Part shown: positions 33,946 to 41,169 of the stretch, piece after piece
Numbering within the stretch: position 1 is the stretch's first letter
Layout of the letters: each line of letters opens with the position of its first letter
NCBI GenBank assembly: GCA_903927505.1
Contig: CAIYNF010000089.1
Location: forward strand, 1 to 46,406
Source of the DNA: an uncultured Bacteroidota bacterium
Lineage (GTDB): Bacteria; Bacteroidota; Bacteroidia; UKL13-3
Length of the DNA stretch: 46,406 nucleotides
Direction of reading: 5' to 3'
Notes under the pieces: model-generated
The model's input: only the letters and a program-made list of their open reading frames with translations
Told to the model about the DNA's origin: nothing
Databases searched by the model: none
Made by a program: the position numbers and the translations under genes

Positions 33946-34117
33946 ACCCAAAAAAATTGAACTAGATGTTGATTTCATTGGTGGTATAGGTTCACTTACC
34001 ATTGAGGAAGAAAAAGAATTAAGTGTATACTTTAAAAATCGAAAAACTCAAGAATCCATAGTTAACCCTGTAAAAAAGAAATTACGTCCAAAAAAAAGTA
34101 TTAAGTCTCTTGCCTAA
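33938..34117 (+). CDS. 59-residue conserved small protein, antitoxin-like
   Basis: The frame starts at ATG 33938 and ends at TAA 34115-34117. It begins SKPKKIELDVDFIGGIGSLT and continues with EEEKELSVYFKNRK and a basic tail. The VDFIGG-G-LT-EEE-LS-YFK pattern is one I associate with small Bacteroidota proteins encoded after a larger partner in two-gene modules resembling toxin-antitoxin pairs. The partner is reduced to 32 codons just upstream with an eight-base overlap. It would be an orphan. Function is unknown. Confidence 0.55.
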   Translation: MSKPKKIELDVDFIGGIGSLTIEEEKELSVYFKNRKTQESIVNPVKKKLRPKKSIKSLA

Positions 34118-34137
34118 ACCTAATTTGCGTAATTAGG

Positions 34138-36750
34138 TTAATCGCTCTGCTTAAAGCCAATGCTTCTTTTGGCAGCGTTTGCATTTACTTCAATTTTAAA
34201 CTCGGCTACATCTTCCAAATAAATAGTATTGATCATATCAGAGGTACGCTCTGCAGAGTTGATCATTGCCAAACGCAAATGTTGGTTTTTAATGGTTTCC
34301 TCTACAATTTTACGCACGGTTCTGGCATTGCCAAAATAGCTGTTTCTGTTGGCATGAATAGAAGCCAAAAATTCTCTCAAATGATTGGCTGCTTTTTCAT
34401 CGGGCACAATGCCATTTCCTTGCAACATTTTTAATGCTATTTGAAACAATTGTTCTGCAGAATAATCTTCAAAATTCATTTCTCTATCAAAGCGTGAGCT
34501 CAAGCCAGGATTGCTTTCTAGGAACAAACGCATATTATCTGTATAGCCCGCAACTATCACAATAAAATCGCCACGTTGGTCTTCCATGCGCTTTAAAATG
34601 GTTTCAATGGCTTCTTTTCCAAAATCGTTTTCTCCCCCTTCGCTCAAGGCATATGCCTCATCAATAAAAAGCACACCGCCATTTGCTTTGTCTAAAACTT
34701 CACTCGTTTTTATGGCGGTTTGTCCAACAAATCCTCCCACCAAAGCTTGCCTATCGCATTCTACCAAATTGCCCCTTTCTAAAATTCCAAGGGCTTTATA
34801 TATTTGTGCAAGAATGCGCGCAACGGTGGTTTTACCTGTTCCCGGGTTACCTGTAAATACTGCATGTAAGGAGAAACTCTGACGAACATCTTTTCCAATT
34901 TCTCTATAGAAACGCACCAATTTTACCAGCTCATCAATTTCTGTTTTTACACTTTCCAAACCAATCATGTGGTGCAAAGTTGCCAAGGCTTGTTTCAGCA
35001 AATCTTCATCAATAGGAATATCTGCAATTCCTTTTTTCTTGGTTTCAAAAATCTTTTCAATATCAACAGGCAGGATGGTTGAAATTTCTTCTTTGGTAAG
35101 GGCTGAAGGGTTAATTGATTGCATTAAACGCAAGCCCATATTCATCTTACTTTCATCTATGATAGAGTTTACATAACGCGCGTTACCAAACATTTTATCG
35201 CGGTTACGGTAAGCATCTACCAATTTTTTATAGAGGTATTCTTTGGCATCGGCACTTAAAAACACACCCCGCTTGCCCATTGTAAAATCTGCAATTTGCA
35301 TGAGCTCTTGCGGCAAGTAATCTACAAAATCATAGAACATACTAAAGCGAGATTTCATGCCTGGGTTCGACTCAAGAAAACCATTCATTTCGTTAGGATA
35401 GCCTGCCACAATAATGGCAATATCGCCATCCCCATCGCTCATTTCTTTGAGGAGAATTTCTATTGATTCTTTTCCAAAATCTTTGGCATCATCATTCTTA
35501 CGAGAAAGCGCGTAGGCCTCATCAATAAAAAGAATGCCGCCCTTTGCTTTTTTAATGATCTCTTTGGTTTTAGGGGCGGTCTGACCAATATATTCTGCTA
35601 CCAAATCACTTCTATCTACTTCCAAAACATGCCCTTTGCTAAGCAATCCCAATTGCTGGTAAATTTTGCCCAACATTTTGGCAACAGTGGTTTTACCTGT
35701 TCCAGGATTACCTGTAAAAACTGCGTGTAAATTTATCTTCTCGCTATCGTCGAAACCCTTTTCTTTTCTTATTTTTAAGAAATTAAGATAGGTGGTATAT
35801 TCTTTAACTTTTTTCTTGATCGCCTCAAGCCCAATTAAATCATCGAGTTCCTTGAGCACCAGTTCCATATTAGGTTCTGCCGCCAAAGGCGTGGCAGTTA
35901 TAACAGGTTCCTTGGGAAATAATTTAACTTCTTTTATAGGCGCTTCATTTGAAAAATCAACACCAATTTCAAAAGGAATATTGGCAATAATTTGATCCAT
36001 AAAGAGCACACTAATTGAGTAGTGATCGCGCCCCCAAGTTCCTTTAAGTTCATTTCCCCAACCAACAGTACATTCAATTACTTTTTCTGTTGTATCAACA
36101 AAAATTAATTTTTCGATAGATCCTTTTAATTGCCCGGTATGTGTATTGAAGTAAAACTGCAGTTCACAAGGCCAATTGGGCACTTCTTGAATAAGATTTT
36201 CAAGTTCCAGTTCGAGCCAGATATAGCGTGTTTCATCGCTGCTAAACACATTAAAATAAGTGCGTTCAGCCTTGGGTAAATTGCCCAAAGGCGCTTCATA
36301 CAATTGGGCTCTTTGAATGGCAAAAAAGGGATTAACTGTTTCTGTAACCAGGCCTAAATCTATTACATAAAAGATACGCTCTGCAATGTAAATATTATCT
36401 ACCCAAGCTTCCCAGCGGTAGGTAGCTTTTTTCCAGTAGCTACCCGGATTTTTAACACCCCAACCCTCGCGTATAAACACAATATTTTCATCTTTGGTAA
36501 TGGTTCTATTAGCGCTTAGGTTGCACACTTCGGAGCCATCCTCTATATTTATACATTTAAGGCTGATGCTAATATCCCAATCGGCTTCATCAAAGAGTTT
36601 ATTGAAGAATGAAAGTTCACAATAAATAAAACTACATTCAGCTTCATCAAATACCAAGCGGTATTTTTTCTCATTATTGGCGAGCCATTCAGTAGAACCG
36701 AAAATTTTGAGATCTCTGAATTTATATTTGGGTGGAATTTCCTTAGCCAT
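34138..36750 (-). CDS. Double AAA+ ATPase of the CbxX/CfqX (SpoVK-like) type
   Basis: From the ATG at 36750 this is an 870-residue protein. An upstream ATG (36834) would add 28 hydrophobic residues that do not read like the rest. The first 290 residues are beta-rich (EWLANNEKKYRLVFDEAECS, SVLFMDQIIANIPFEIGVDF) and unlike any domain I know. Two AAA+ modules follow, with Walker A GNPGTGKTT at 347-355 and 634-642, Walker B ILFIDEAYAL/VLFIDEAYAL at 406-415 and 693-702, and arginine-finger regions NPGMKSRF and NPGLSSRF. CbxX/CfqX proteins include Rubisco activases and ESX EccA ATPases, and most are protein remodellers. No client gene is adjacent. Confidence 0.85.
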   Translation of the reverse strand: MAKEIPPKYKFRDLKIFGSTEWLANNEKKYRLVFDEAECSFIYCELSFFNKLFDEADWDISISLKCINIEDGSEVCNLSANRTITKDENIVFIREGWGVKNPGSYWKKATYRWEAWVDNIYIAERIFYVIDLGLVTETVNPFFAIQRAQLYEAPLGNLPKAERTYFNVFSSDETRYIWLELELENLIQEVPNWPCELQFYFNTHTGQLKGSIEKLIFVDTTEKVIECTVGWGNELKGTWGRDHYSISVLFMDQIIANIPFEIGVDFSNEAPIKEVKLFPKEPVITATPLAAEPNMELVLKELDDLIGLEAIKKKVKEYTTYLNFLKIRKEKGFDDSEKINLHAVFTGNPGTGKTTVAKMLGKIYQQLGLLSKGHVLEVDRSDLVAEYIGQTAPKTKEIIKKAKGGILFIDEAYALSRKNDDAKDFGKESIEILLKEMSDGDGDIAIIVAGYPNEMNGFLESNPGMKSRFSMFYDFVDYLPQELMQIADFTMGKRGVFLSADAKEYLYKKLVDAYRNRDKMFGNARYVNSIIDESKMNMGLRLMQSINPSALTKEEISTILPVDIEKIFETKKKGIADIPIDEDLLKQALATLHHMIGLESVKTEIDELVKLVRFYREIGKDVRQSFSLHAVFTGNPGTGKTTVARILAQIYKALGILERGNLVECDRQALVGGFVGQTAIKTSEVLDKANGGVLFIDEAYALSEGGENDFGKEAIETILKRMEDQRGDFIVIVAGYTDNMRLFLESNPGLSSRFDREMNFEDYSAEQLFQIALKMLQGNGIVPDEKAANHLREFLASIHANRNSYFGNARTVRKIVEETIKNQHLRLAMINSAERTSDMINTIYLEDVAEFKIEVNANAAKRSIGFKQSD

Positions 36751-37002
36751 AAGAATTGAATTGTCTATCAATACAACAACATTTGGGGCAATAATTGTAT
36801 GTAGAAATAAGGTAAAGGGATAATTGCCCGCCAAACAAAGGCTAATAAACTAAGAATCTGCCAATTAGAATTTGCACAAAATTTTAGATTTACCAATTCC
36901 TTACCCCAATCAAAAAAAACTGAAATTTCAATTGCGAATTAAATTTAGATTCATAGATTTGCAGTCCTTTGAATTTCGGTTCAAAGCAGATTCAGCCGCC
37001 AC

Positions 37003-37094
37003 GGAGAGATGGGTGAGAGGCTGAAACCACCGGTTTGCTAAACCGACGTAGGTAGTAATATCTACCGCGGGTTCGAATCCCGCTCTCTCCGCCA
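37003..37094 (+). tRNA. tRNA-Ser (anticodon GCT)
   Basis: The acceptor stem is GGAGAGA (37003-37009) with TCTCTCC (37084-37090), discriminator G and encoded CCA (37092-37094). The anticodon GCT is at 37037-37039. A long variable arm (GGTAGTAATATCTACC) and a T-arm GCGGGTTCGAATCCCGC make it a class II serine tRNA. The reverse-strand frame across it is not a gene. Confidence 0.95.
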
Positions 37095-37250
37095 AAACAA
37101 CAAAAGCCTGATTTAGCTCTGCTAAATCGGGCTTTTTTGCGCAAGCGCTAGCCAAAACGCAGCGCAGCGAAGTTTTGAGCGAGCGAAGGCGCAAAAAAGC
37201 CCATTGGCTGAAGCGAAGCGCAAGACAATAGGCTTATGTTGTTTTGAAGC
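37093..37250. repeat. Composite imperfect inverted repeat after tRNA-Ser
   Basis: The outer arms CAAAACAACA (from 37093) and TGTTGTTTTG (ending about 37246) and inner arms GGGCTTTTTTGCGC (37129-37142) and GCGCAAAAAAGCCC (37188-37201) face each other. The right half also holds a weaker GCC-ATTG/CAAT-GGC hairpin. It looks like an inverted, decayed second copy of the terminator region. 37139-37286 holds no gene. Confidence 0.5.
37104..37138 (+). terminator. Terminator after tRNA-Ser
   Basis: AAGCCTGATTTAGC pairs with GCTAAATCGGGCTT around TCT, followed by T. Confidence 0.75.
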
Positions 37251-37286
37251 ACCCCCATAGGGATCAGCGACGAAGGAGCTAACCCA

Positions 37287-37747
37287 AATCAGTTTGAGTT
37301 GGAGTGTGAGCATACAGGAGAATCAGTTTGAGTTAGCGTGCGAGCATACAGAAGAATCAGTTTGAGTTAGCGTTTGAGCATACAGGAGAATCAGTTTGAG
37401 TTAGCGTGTGAGCATACAGAAGAATCAGTTTGAGTTAGCGTTTGAGCATACAGCAGTAAATAATCTTGCTCAATACTCAAACTGTATGCTGATTCATTGG
37501 CGTGCGAGCATACAGAAGAATCAGTTTGAGTTAGCGTTTGAGCTTACAGGAGTAAATACTCTTGCTCAATACTCAAACTGTATGCTGATTCATTGGCGTG
37601 TGAGCATACAGCAGTAAATACTCTTGCTCAATACTCAAACTGTATGCTGATTCATTGGCGTGTGAGCTTACAGGAATAAATACTCTTGCTCAATACTCAA
37701 ACTGTATGCTGATTCAACTGTATGCTGATTCAACTGTATGCTGACTC
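37287..37747. repeat. Tandem repeat array with 34-bp and 62-bp units
   Basis: Unit A (34 bp, AATCAGTTTGAGTTAGCG then TGTGAGCATACAGAAG) occurs in tandem at 37287, 37321, 37355, 37389 and 37423, and again at 37519. Unit B (62 bp, beginning TAAATACTCTTGCTCAATAC) occurs at 37457, 37553, 37615 and, truncated, at 37677. Within B, CTGTATGCT and AGCATACAG form a hairpin, and CTCAAACTG is the inverse of CAGTTTGAG in A, so the array folds on itself. It ends with three 16-bp repeats AACTGTATGCTGATTC. There are no unique spacers, so it is not CRISPR. Confidence 0.85.
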
Positions 37748-37805
37748 AGCTTGCGCTTATTAATGAAAAATAGAAAGTACATACTTTTCACAAGAAAATC
37801 TTATT

Positions 37806-37984
37806 GGAAAATATTTTCCTTTTTTGTCTTTATAGTGGAAATAATTCGCCCAACAAGTATTTTATAAGGTTTTTTTATGGGAAAAAGTGCTCATTAGGAT
37901 GCGTTATAATTTTCATATTGCGGCTATATAATGGAAAATATTTTCCAAAAAATGCATTATAGTGGAAAATATGCGCTAATTTTG
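37806..37984 (+). promoter_or_regulatory. Promoter with paired palindromic operators before the Fic gene
   Basis: GGAAAATATTTTCC palindromes occur at 37806-37819 and, as 16 bp, at 37932-37947. Half-like copies GTGGAAATAATTCGCC and GTGGAAAATATGCGC start at 37836 and 37963. The GG starts are at 37806, 37837, 37933 and 37964, i.e. two pairs each exactly 31 bases apart. The last copy reaches the -7 box TAATTTTG (37977-37984), whose start point near 37990 is 13 bases before the ATG. Repression by a protein bound at the last site is the simplest reading. Confidence 0.55.
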
Positions 37985-38002
37985 TAGTAAATCTGATTGA
38001 TA

Positions 38003-39484
38003 ATGGAAAAAAATAGGCCGATACACTTGCAAGAAGTAATATGTAGTTCACAGGATGCTAAGATTTCTAAACAAATTACAAAATTGTTATCTGCTGGAGT
38101 CATTAGAAAAATTGCCCCAAGGGTATATTCTTCAAATTTAGACGAACCAATAGAAGGCATTATACGAAGAAATCTCTTTCAGATTTTAGGGACTATCTAC
38201 CCTGGTACAATGCTTAGCCATCGCTCTGCTTTTGAATTTCAGCCAACTAAAACGGGACAGCTATTTTTAACTACGAGTTATACTAAAAAAGTAAAGCTTC
38301 CTGGAATTACCATTCAATTTCTATCAGGCCCTTCACCGATAGAAGGTGATAATAAATTTTCAGGGGAATTGTCTGCCTCTCAGAAGGCACGTGCATTTTT
38401 GGAAAATTTGCAAGCAACAAAGAAATTAGGAAGTGAATCAAAATGTTTGAGTTTGCCAGAAATAGAGGAGCGATTAGAACAGATCATTCGAGTTAATGGC
38501 GAAGTAGAAATTAATAAATTAAGAGACCAAGCTCGTGGAATCTCTGAGCAATTGGGTATGCAACAGGAGTTTGAAAAATTAAACCGATTGATCAGTGCCT
38601 TGTTAACTACAAAAACATCAAAAATATTAAGTTCACCTTTGGCAAAAGCGAGGGCATTTGGAAAGCCCTATGATCCTTCAAGGATGGAATTATTTGAAAC
38701 TTTATTCCGTGAGTTAAAGCAAATAGAATTCCCATATCGAGAGGAGAAAAATACTACTCCCACATCTTTTAGAAATTTTGCATTTTTCGAAAGCTATTTT
38801 TCAAATTACATTGAAGGAACGGTATTTGAAATTGATGAGGCAAAACAAATCATTCAAACCAATAAGCCAATTCCAGCGAGAAACGATGATAGTCATGATG
38901 TATTAGGAACGTATCAGATTGTTTCTAATAAAAAGGAAATGGAAATTACGCCTTCAACTCCTGAAGCGTTTTTGAAAATAATAGCTTTTCGACATTCGAT
39001 ATTGCTGAGTGCGAGAGTAGATAAAAACCCTGGTCTTTTTAAAGACAAGAATAATTTTGCAGGAAGTACTGCCTTTGTAGATTATAATTTGGTAAGAGGT
39101 ACATTGCTTCAAAGCCATGACTTTTATAGTGCATTGGATCATCCATTTGCCAAAGCTGCATACATTATGTTCGTTATGAGCGAGGTACATCCTTTCTTAG
39201 ATGGAAATGGTAGAATTGCACGAGTGATGATGAATGCGGAGCTTGTAAAAGCAGGACAATCAAAAATTATAATACCTACTGTCTTTAGAGAGGATTATAT
39301 GGGAGCATTGAAGAAATTCACGAAACAACGTAAATGTGATACGTATATCAAAATGTTACAACATGCTCAGGCGTTTAGTGCGAATGTATACTCAGAAAAT
39401 ATGGATGACATGCAAGCGTATTTAACTTCATGCAATGCATTTAACGAAGATTCAGATGTGCTATTGAAAATAAAGACACGTTAA
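38003..39484 (+). CDS. Fic-domain AMPylase-like protein with AbiEi-like N-terminal domain
   Basis: From the ATG at 38003 this is a 493-residue protein. Residues 1-140 (QITKLLSAGVIRKIAPRVYS, LSHRSAFEF, VKLPGITIQFLSGP) resemble the winged-helix and following domain of AbiEi-type antitoxins. The Fic core follows, with HPFLDGNGRIAR at 396-407 matching HPFx(D/E)GNGRxxR, so transfer of AMP or another nucleotide group to a protein is expected. SNYIEG (267-272) matches the inhibitory motif (S/T)xxxE(G/N), placing it among class II Fic proteins whose own helix blocks ATP, here upstream of the core. The N-domain probably binds the operator array before the gene. It lies in a repeat-flanked island between two tRNA genes. 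A TTG six bases earlier is a less likely start. Confidence 0.85.
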   Translation: MEKNRPIHLQEVICSSQDAKISKQITKLLSAGVIRKIAPRVYSSNLDEPIEGIIRRNLFQILGTIYPGTMLSHRSAFEFQPTKTGQLFLTTSYTKKVKLPGITIQFLSGPSPIEGDNKFSGELSASQKARAFLENLQATKKLGSESKCLSLPEIEERLEQIIRVNGEVEINKLRDQARGISEQLGMQQEFEKLNRLISALLTTKTSKILSSPLAKARAFGKPYDPSRMELFETLFRELKQIEFPYREEKNTTPTSFRNFAFFESYFSNYIEGTVFEIDEAKQIIQTNKPIPARNDDSHDVLGTYQIVSNKKEMEITPSTPEAFLKIIAFRHSILLSARVDKNPGLFKDKNNFAGSTAFVDYNLVRGTLLQSHDFYSALDHPFAKAAYIMFVMSEVHPFLDGNGRIARVMMNAELVKAGQSKIIIPTVFREDYMGALKKFTKQRKCDTYIKMLQHAQAFSANVYSENMDDMQAYLTSCNAFNEDSDVLLKIKTR

Positions 39485-39631
39485 TACAAATTAAAGGAGT
39501 GGGTTAAAAAGCATAGGTCAATATGATAAAATAAATAGGTTCATTATCTTAGATGAAACCTAAGGAAACTCAAACCAGACAAGCAAGCCCTCCTTTAGGT
39601 TGCTTAGTTTCTAAGGGGTAGCTGCTCTTTC
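39485..39631. other. AT-rich gap after the Fic gene
   Basis: No gene is seen. AACCTAAGG near 39557 and CCTTTAGGTT near 39592 can form a hairpin, and a further partial complement lies near 39608-39618; one of them may end Fic transcription, though no T run follows. Confidence 0.35.
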
Positions 39632-39731
39632 CTCAAACTATATGCTGATTCATTAGCGTTTGAGCATTCAGGAATAAATACTCTTGCTCATTACTCAAAC
39701 TGTATGCTGACTCAACTGTATGCTGATTCAA
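39632..39731. repeat. Second copy of the tandem repeat family
   Basis: CTCAAACTATATGCTGATTC begins a partial unit B (39632-39674). Another unit B follows from 39675 (TAAATACTCTTGCTCATTAC) and ends with the same 16-bp repeats AACTGTATGCTGAYTC as the array left of the Fic gene. Orientation is the same. Confidence 0.85.
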
Positions 39732-39849
39732 AACTCCCCTCAATACCCAAACAATCAGCACTATTGAAAAAATATTTCAATAAAATGCTTGTATTTATTG
39801 CATAATTCCTAGGAATTCTTATTTTTGCCCCTCCTAATACAATAGGAAT

Positions 39850-39923
39850 CGGGGTGTAGCGTAGCCTGGTATCGCGCCACATTTGGGATGTGGAGGTCGT
39901 AGGTTCGAATCCTGCCACCCCGA
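39850..39923 (+). tRNA. tRNA-Pro (anticodon TGG)
   Basis: The acceptor stem is CGGGGTG (39850-39856) with CACCCCG (39916-39922), discriminator A at 39923; CCA is not encoded. The anticodon stem-loop CCACA-TTTGGGA-TGTGG gives TGG. The T-arm is AGGTTCGAATCCT. Confidence 0.95.
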
Positions 39924-39925
39924 CG

Positions 39926-39960
39926 AAAAAAAAGCTCAACAGTAATGTTGGGCTTTTTTT
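39926..39960 (+). terminator. Terminator after tRNA-Pro
   Basis: AAAAAAGCTCAACA pairs with TGTTGGGCTTTTTT around GTAA, ending in a T run. Confidence 0.75.
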
Positions 39961-40034
39961 GTGGGTGTATTTGAATGAACTAAAAATTGCTATAAATTTT
40001 GCGTTTCAATTTTGGTTCGAACCGAAACCAATCT

Positions 40035-40481
40035 CTACCCCTTCATAAACTTATTCAATTGCGTTATTTGTTCTGGGTTCATTTCTTGGCGTAGAATGGT
40101 CTCATGCTCCAAGATAAAATTGTTTAATTGACCACGTTTCATTTCTAAGGTATTGATGAGTTTGCGACGTGCTTCATAATAACTAATGCTGCGCACCACA
40201 TAATAGGAAGTGGAAACCAACCAAGCCACTATATAATAAGGCAAGTATATTACAGCGTCAAATTTAAATGTGGGAATTAATAGTGATAAAATACCAATAA
40301 CAACTAAAATAATGATTGCAAAAATGATTAAGCCTGTTAAAAAAGTTGGAAGAAAATTATTTGTTCGCAAATCTTGTGTTTTCAACTTCGTTTCATATTT
40401 ATGAAGCATTTCTTCATCCAGTTCTAACCAATTTGCGTATAAGCGCGACCATTCTTTGAGGAGTACATCTTTTTGATTCAT
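40035..40481 (-). CDS. Two-helix membrane protein of unknown function
   Basis: This 148-residue protein has a charged N-terminal helix (1-40), two membrane helices (about 47-70 and 77-98) and a helical C-terminal tail (105-148) rich in charged residues. No family is recognised. Its start overlaps the stop of the lipoprotein gene by four bases, so the two are coupled, and both are divergent from the CHAT lipoprotein. It may belong to the same module, but that rests on position alone. Confidence 0.55.
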   Translation of the reverse strand: MNQKDVLLKEWSRLYANWLELDEEMLHKYETKLKTQDLRTNNFLPTFLTGLIIFAIIILVVIGILSLLIPTFKFDAVIYLPYYIVAWLVSTSYYVVRSISYYEARRKLINTLEMKRGQLNNFILEHETILRQEMNPEQITQLNKFMKG

Positions 40482-41053
40482 TTAACATCTATAAGTTTAT
40501 AGGTAAACAAATTAGGCTCAATAATAGCACCAGAGGCACCAAAAGCCAGACAGGCATCAATTGCTCTATTAATGCATTGATTTTTGATATGGGCAGAATT
40601 CCCTATAGGCAATAAAATCCCTAAAAATCGCCAATTAAAATAATCCCACTGATAAATTGTTTTAACATCATAATTTACATTTAATAATTTCTCATTAAAA
40701 CTAATGATGATTTGTATATCAGCTATACTATCTATAACAAAATGTAAATTCATTTTTTGCTTTAACAAATAACTTTTTCTTTCAATTTCATTACTCGTTT
40801 TATGTGTATTTTTTCCTAATACAACAATTTCACTATCAATAGCCATTCGCTGATTCAATTTAAATTGATTTAATTTTGAAGGAATAGCTATTTTTGTGTT
40901 ACATAAAAAGTAATTATCTTTTTTAACAAGGGAATAATGAGAAACAGAACGAATTTGATTCCTCTGCACTAATTGATTAACTGGAATGGAAACATTACAA
41001 CTAAAAAAAACACTCATAAAAATTACAAACAATGGCAATAATTTTTTTTTCAT
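40478..41053 (-). CDS. Lipoprotein of unknown function
   Basis: This 191-residue protein has a lipoprotein signal (MKKKLLPLFVIFMSVFFSC, lipid on C19). A beta-rich domain follows, with SIADIQIIISFNEKLLNVNYDV and a C-terminal GASGAIIEPNLFTYKLIDVK that recalls lipoproteins with a periplasmic DUF-type beta sandwich. No motif allows a function. It overlaps the two-helix membrane gene by four bases. The intergenic region 41054-41169 separates it from the CHAT gene transcribed in the other direction. Confidence 0.6.
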   Translation of the reverse strand: MKKKLLPLFVIFMSVFFSCNVSIPVNQLVQRNQIRSVSHYSLVKKDNYFLCNTKIAIPSKLNQFKLNQRMAIDSEIVVLGKNTHKTSNEIERKSYLLKQKMNLHFVIDSIADIQIIISFNEKLLNVNYDVKTIYQWDYFNWRFLGILLPIGNSAHIKNQCINRAIDACLAFGASGAIIEPNLFTYKLIDVK

Positions 41054-41129
41054 AATATAATAATTAATTTAAGGCTATGCCTTAGTTCCATTTTTAAAGG
41101 AAAGGTCAACAGAGAATCGAAAAATAAAT

Positions 41130-41137
41130 TAATTTTG
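41130..41137 (+). promoter_or_regulatory. -7 box of the CHAT lipoprotein gene
   Basis: TAATTTTG is a full match. A start near 41143 coincides with the upstream ATG at 41143 and supports the ATG at 41170 as the real start. Confidence 0.45.
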
Positions 41138-41169
41138 TATGAATGACCTATTTAGCCGCCCCTAAATAC

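Noticed and set aside
36928-37313. Minus-strand frames across tRNA-Ser and its flank
   Set aside because: The frame reads through the tRNA gene (a known artefact with GFEPAVDI-like sequence), and the second is in the inverted-repeat zone.
37408-37617. Plus-strand frame in the repeat array
   Set aside because: It only translates the tandem repeats; no start context and no conserved domain.
37287-37747. CRISPR array
   Set aside because: The units are contiguous and change by exchange of 34- and 62-bp blocks. There are no unique spacers and no cas genes.
39712-39939. Minus-strand frame across tRNA-Pro
   Set aside because: It reads through the tRNA and the repeat; same type of artefact.
3922-40023. 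GGTTCGAACC copies as tRNA T-arm remnants
   Set aside because: T-arms often read GGTTCGAA, but no acceptor or anticodon stem flanks any of the seven copies, and five lie inside good genes.
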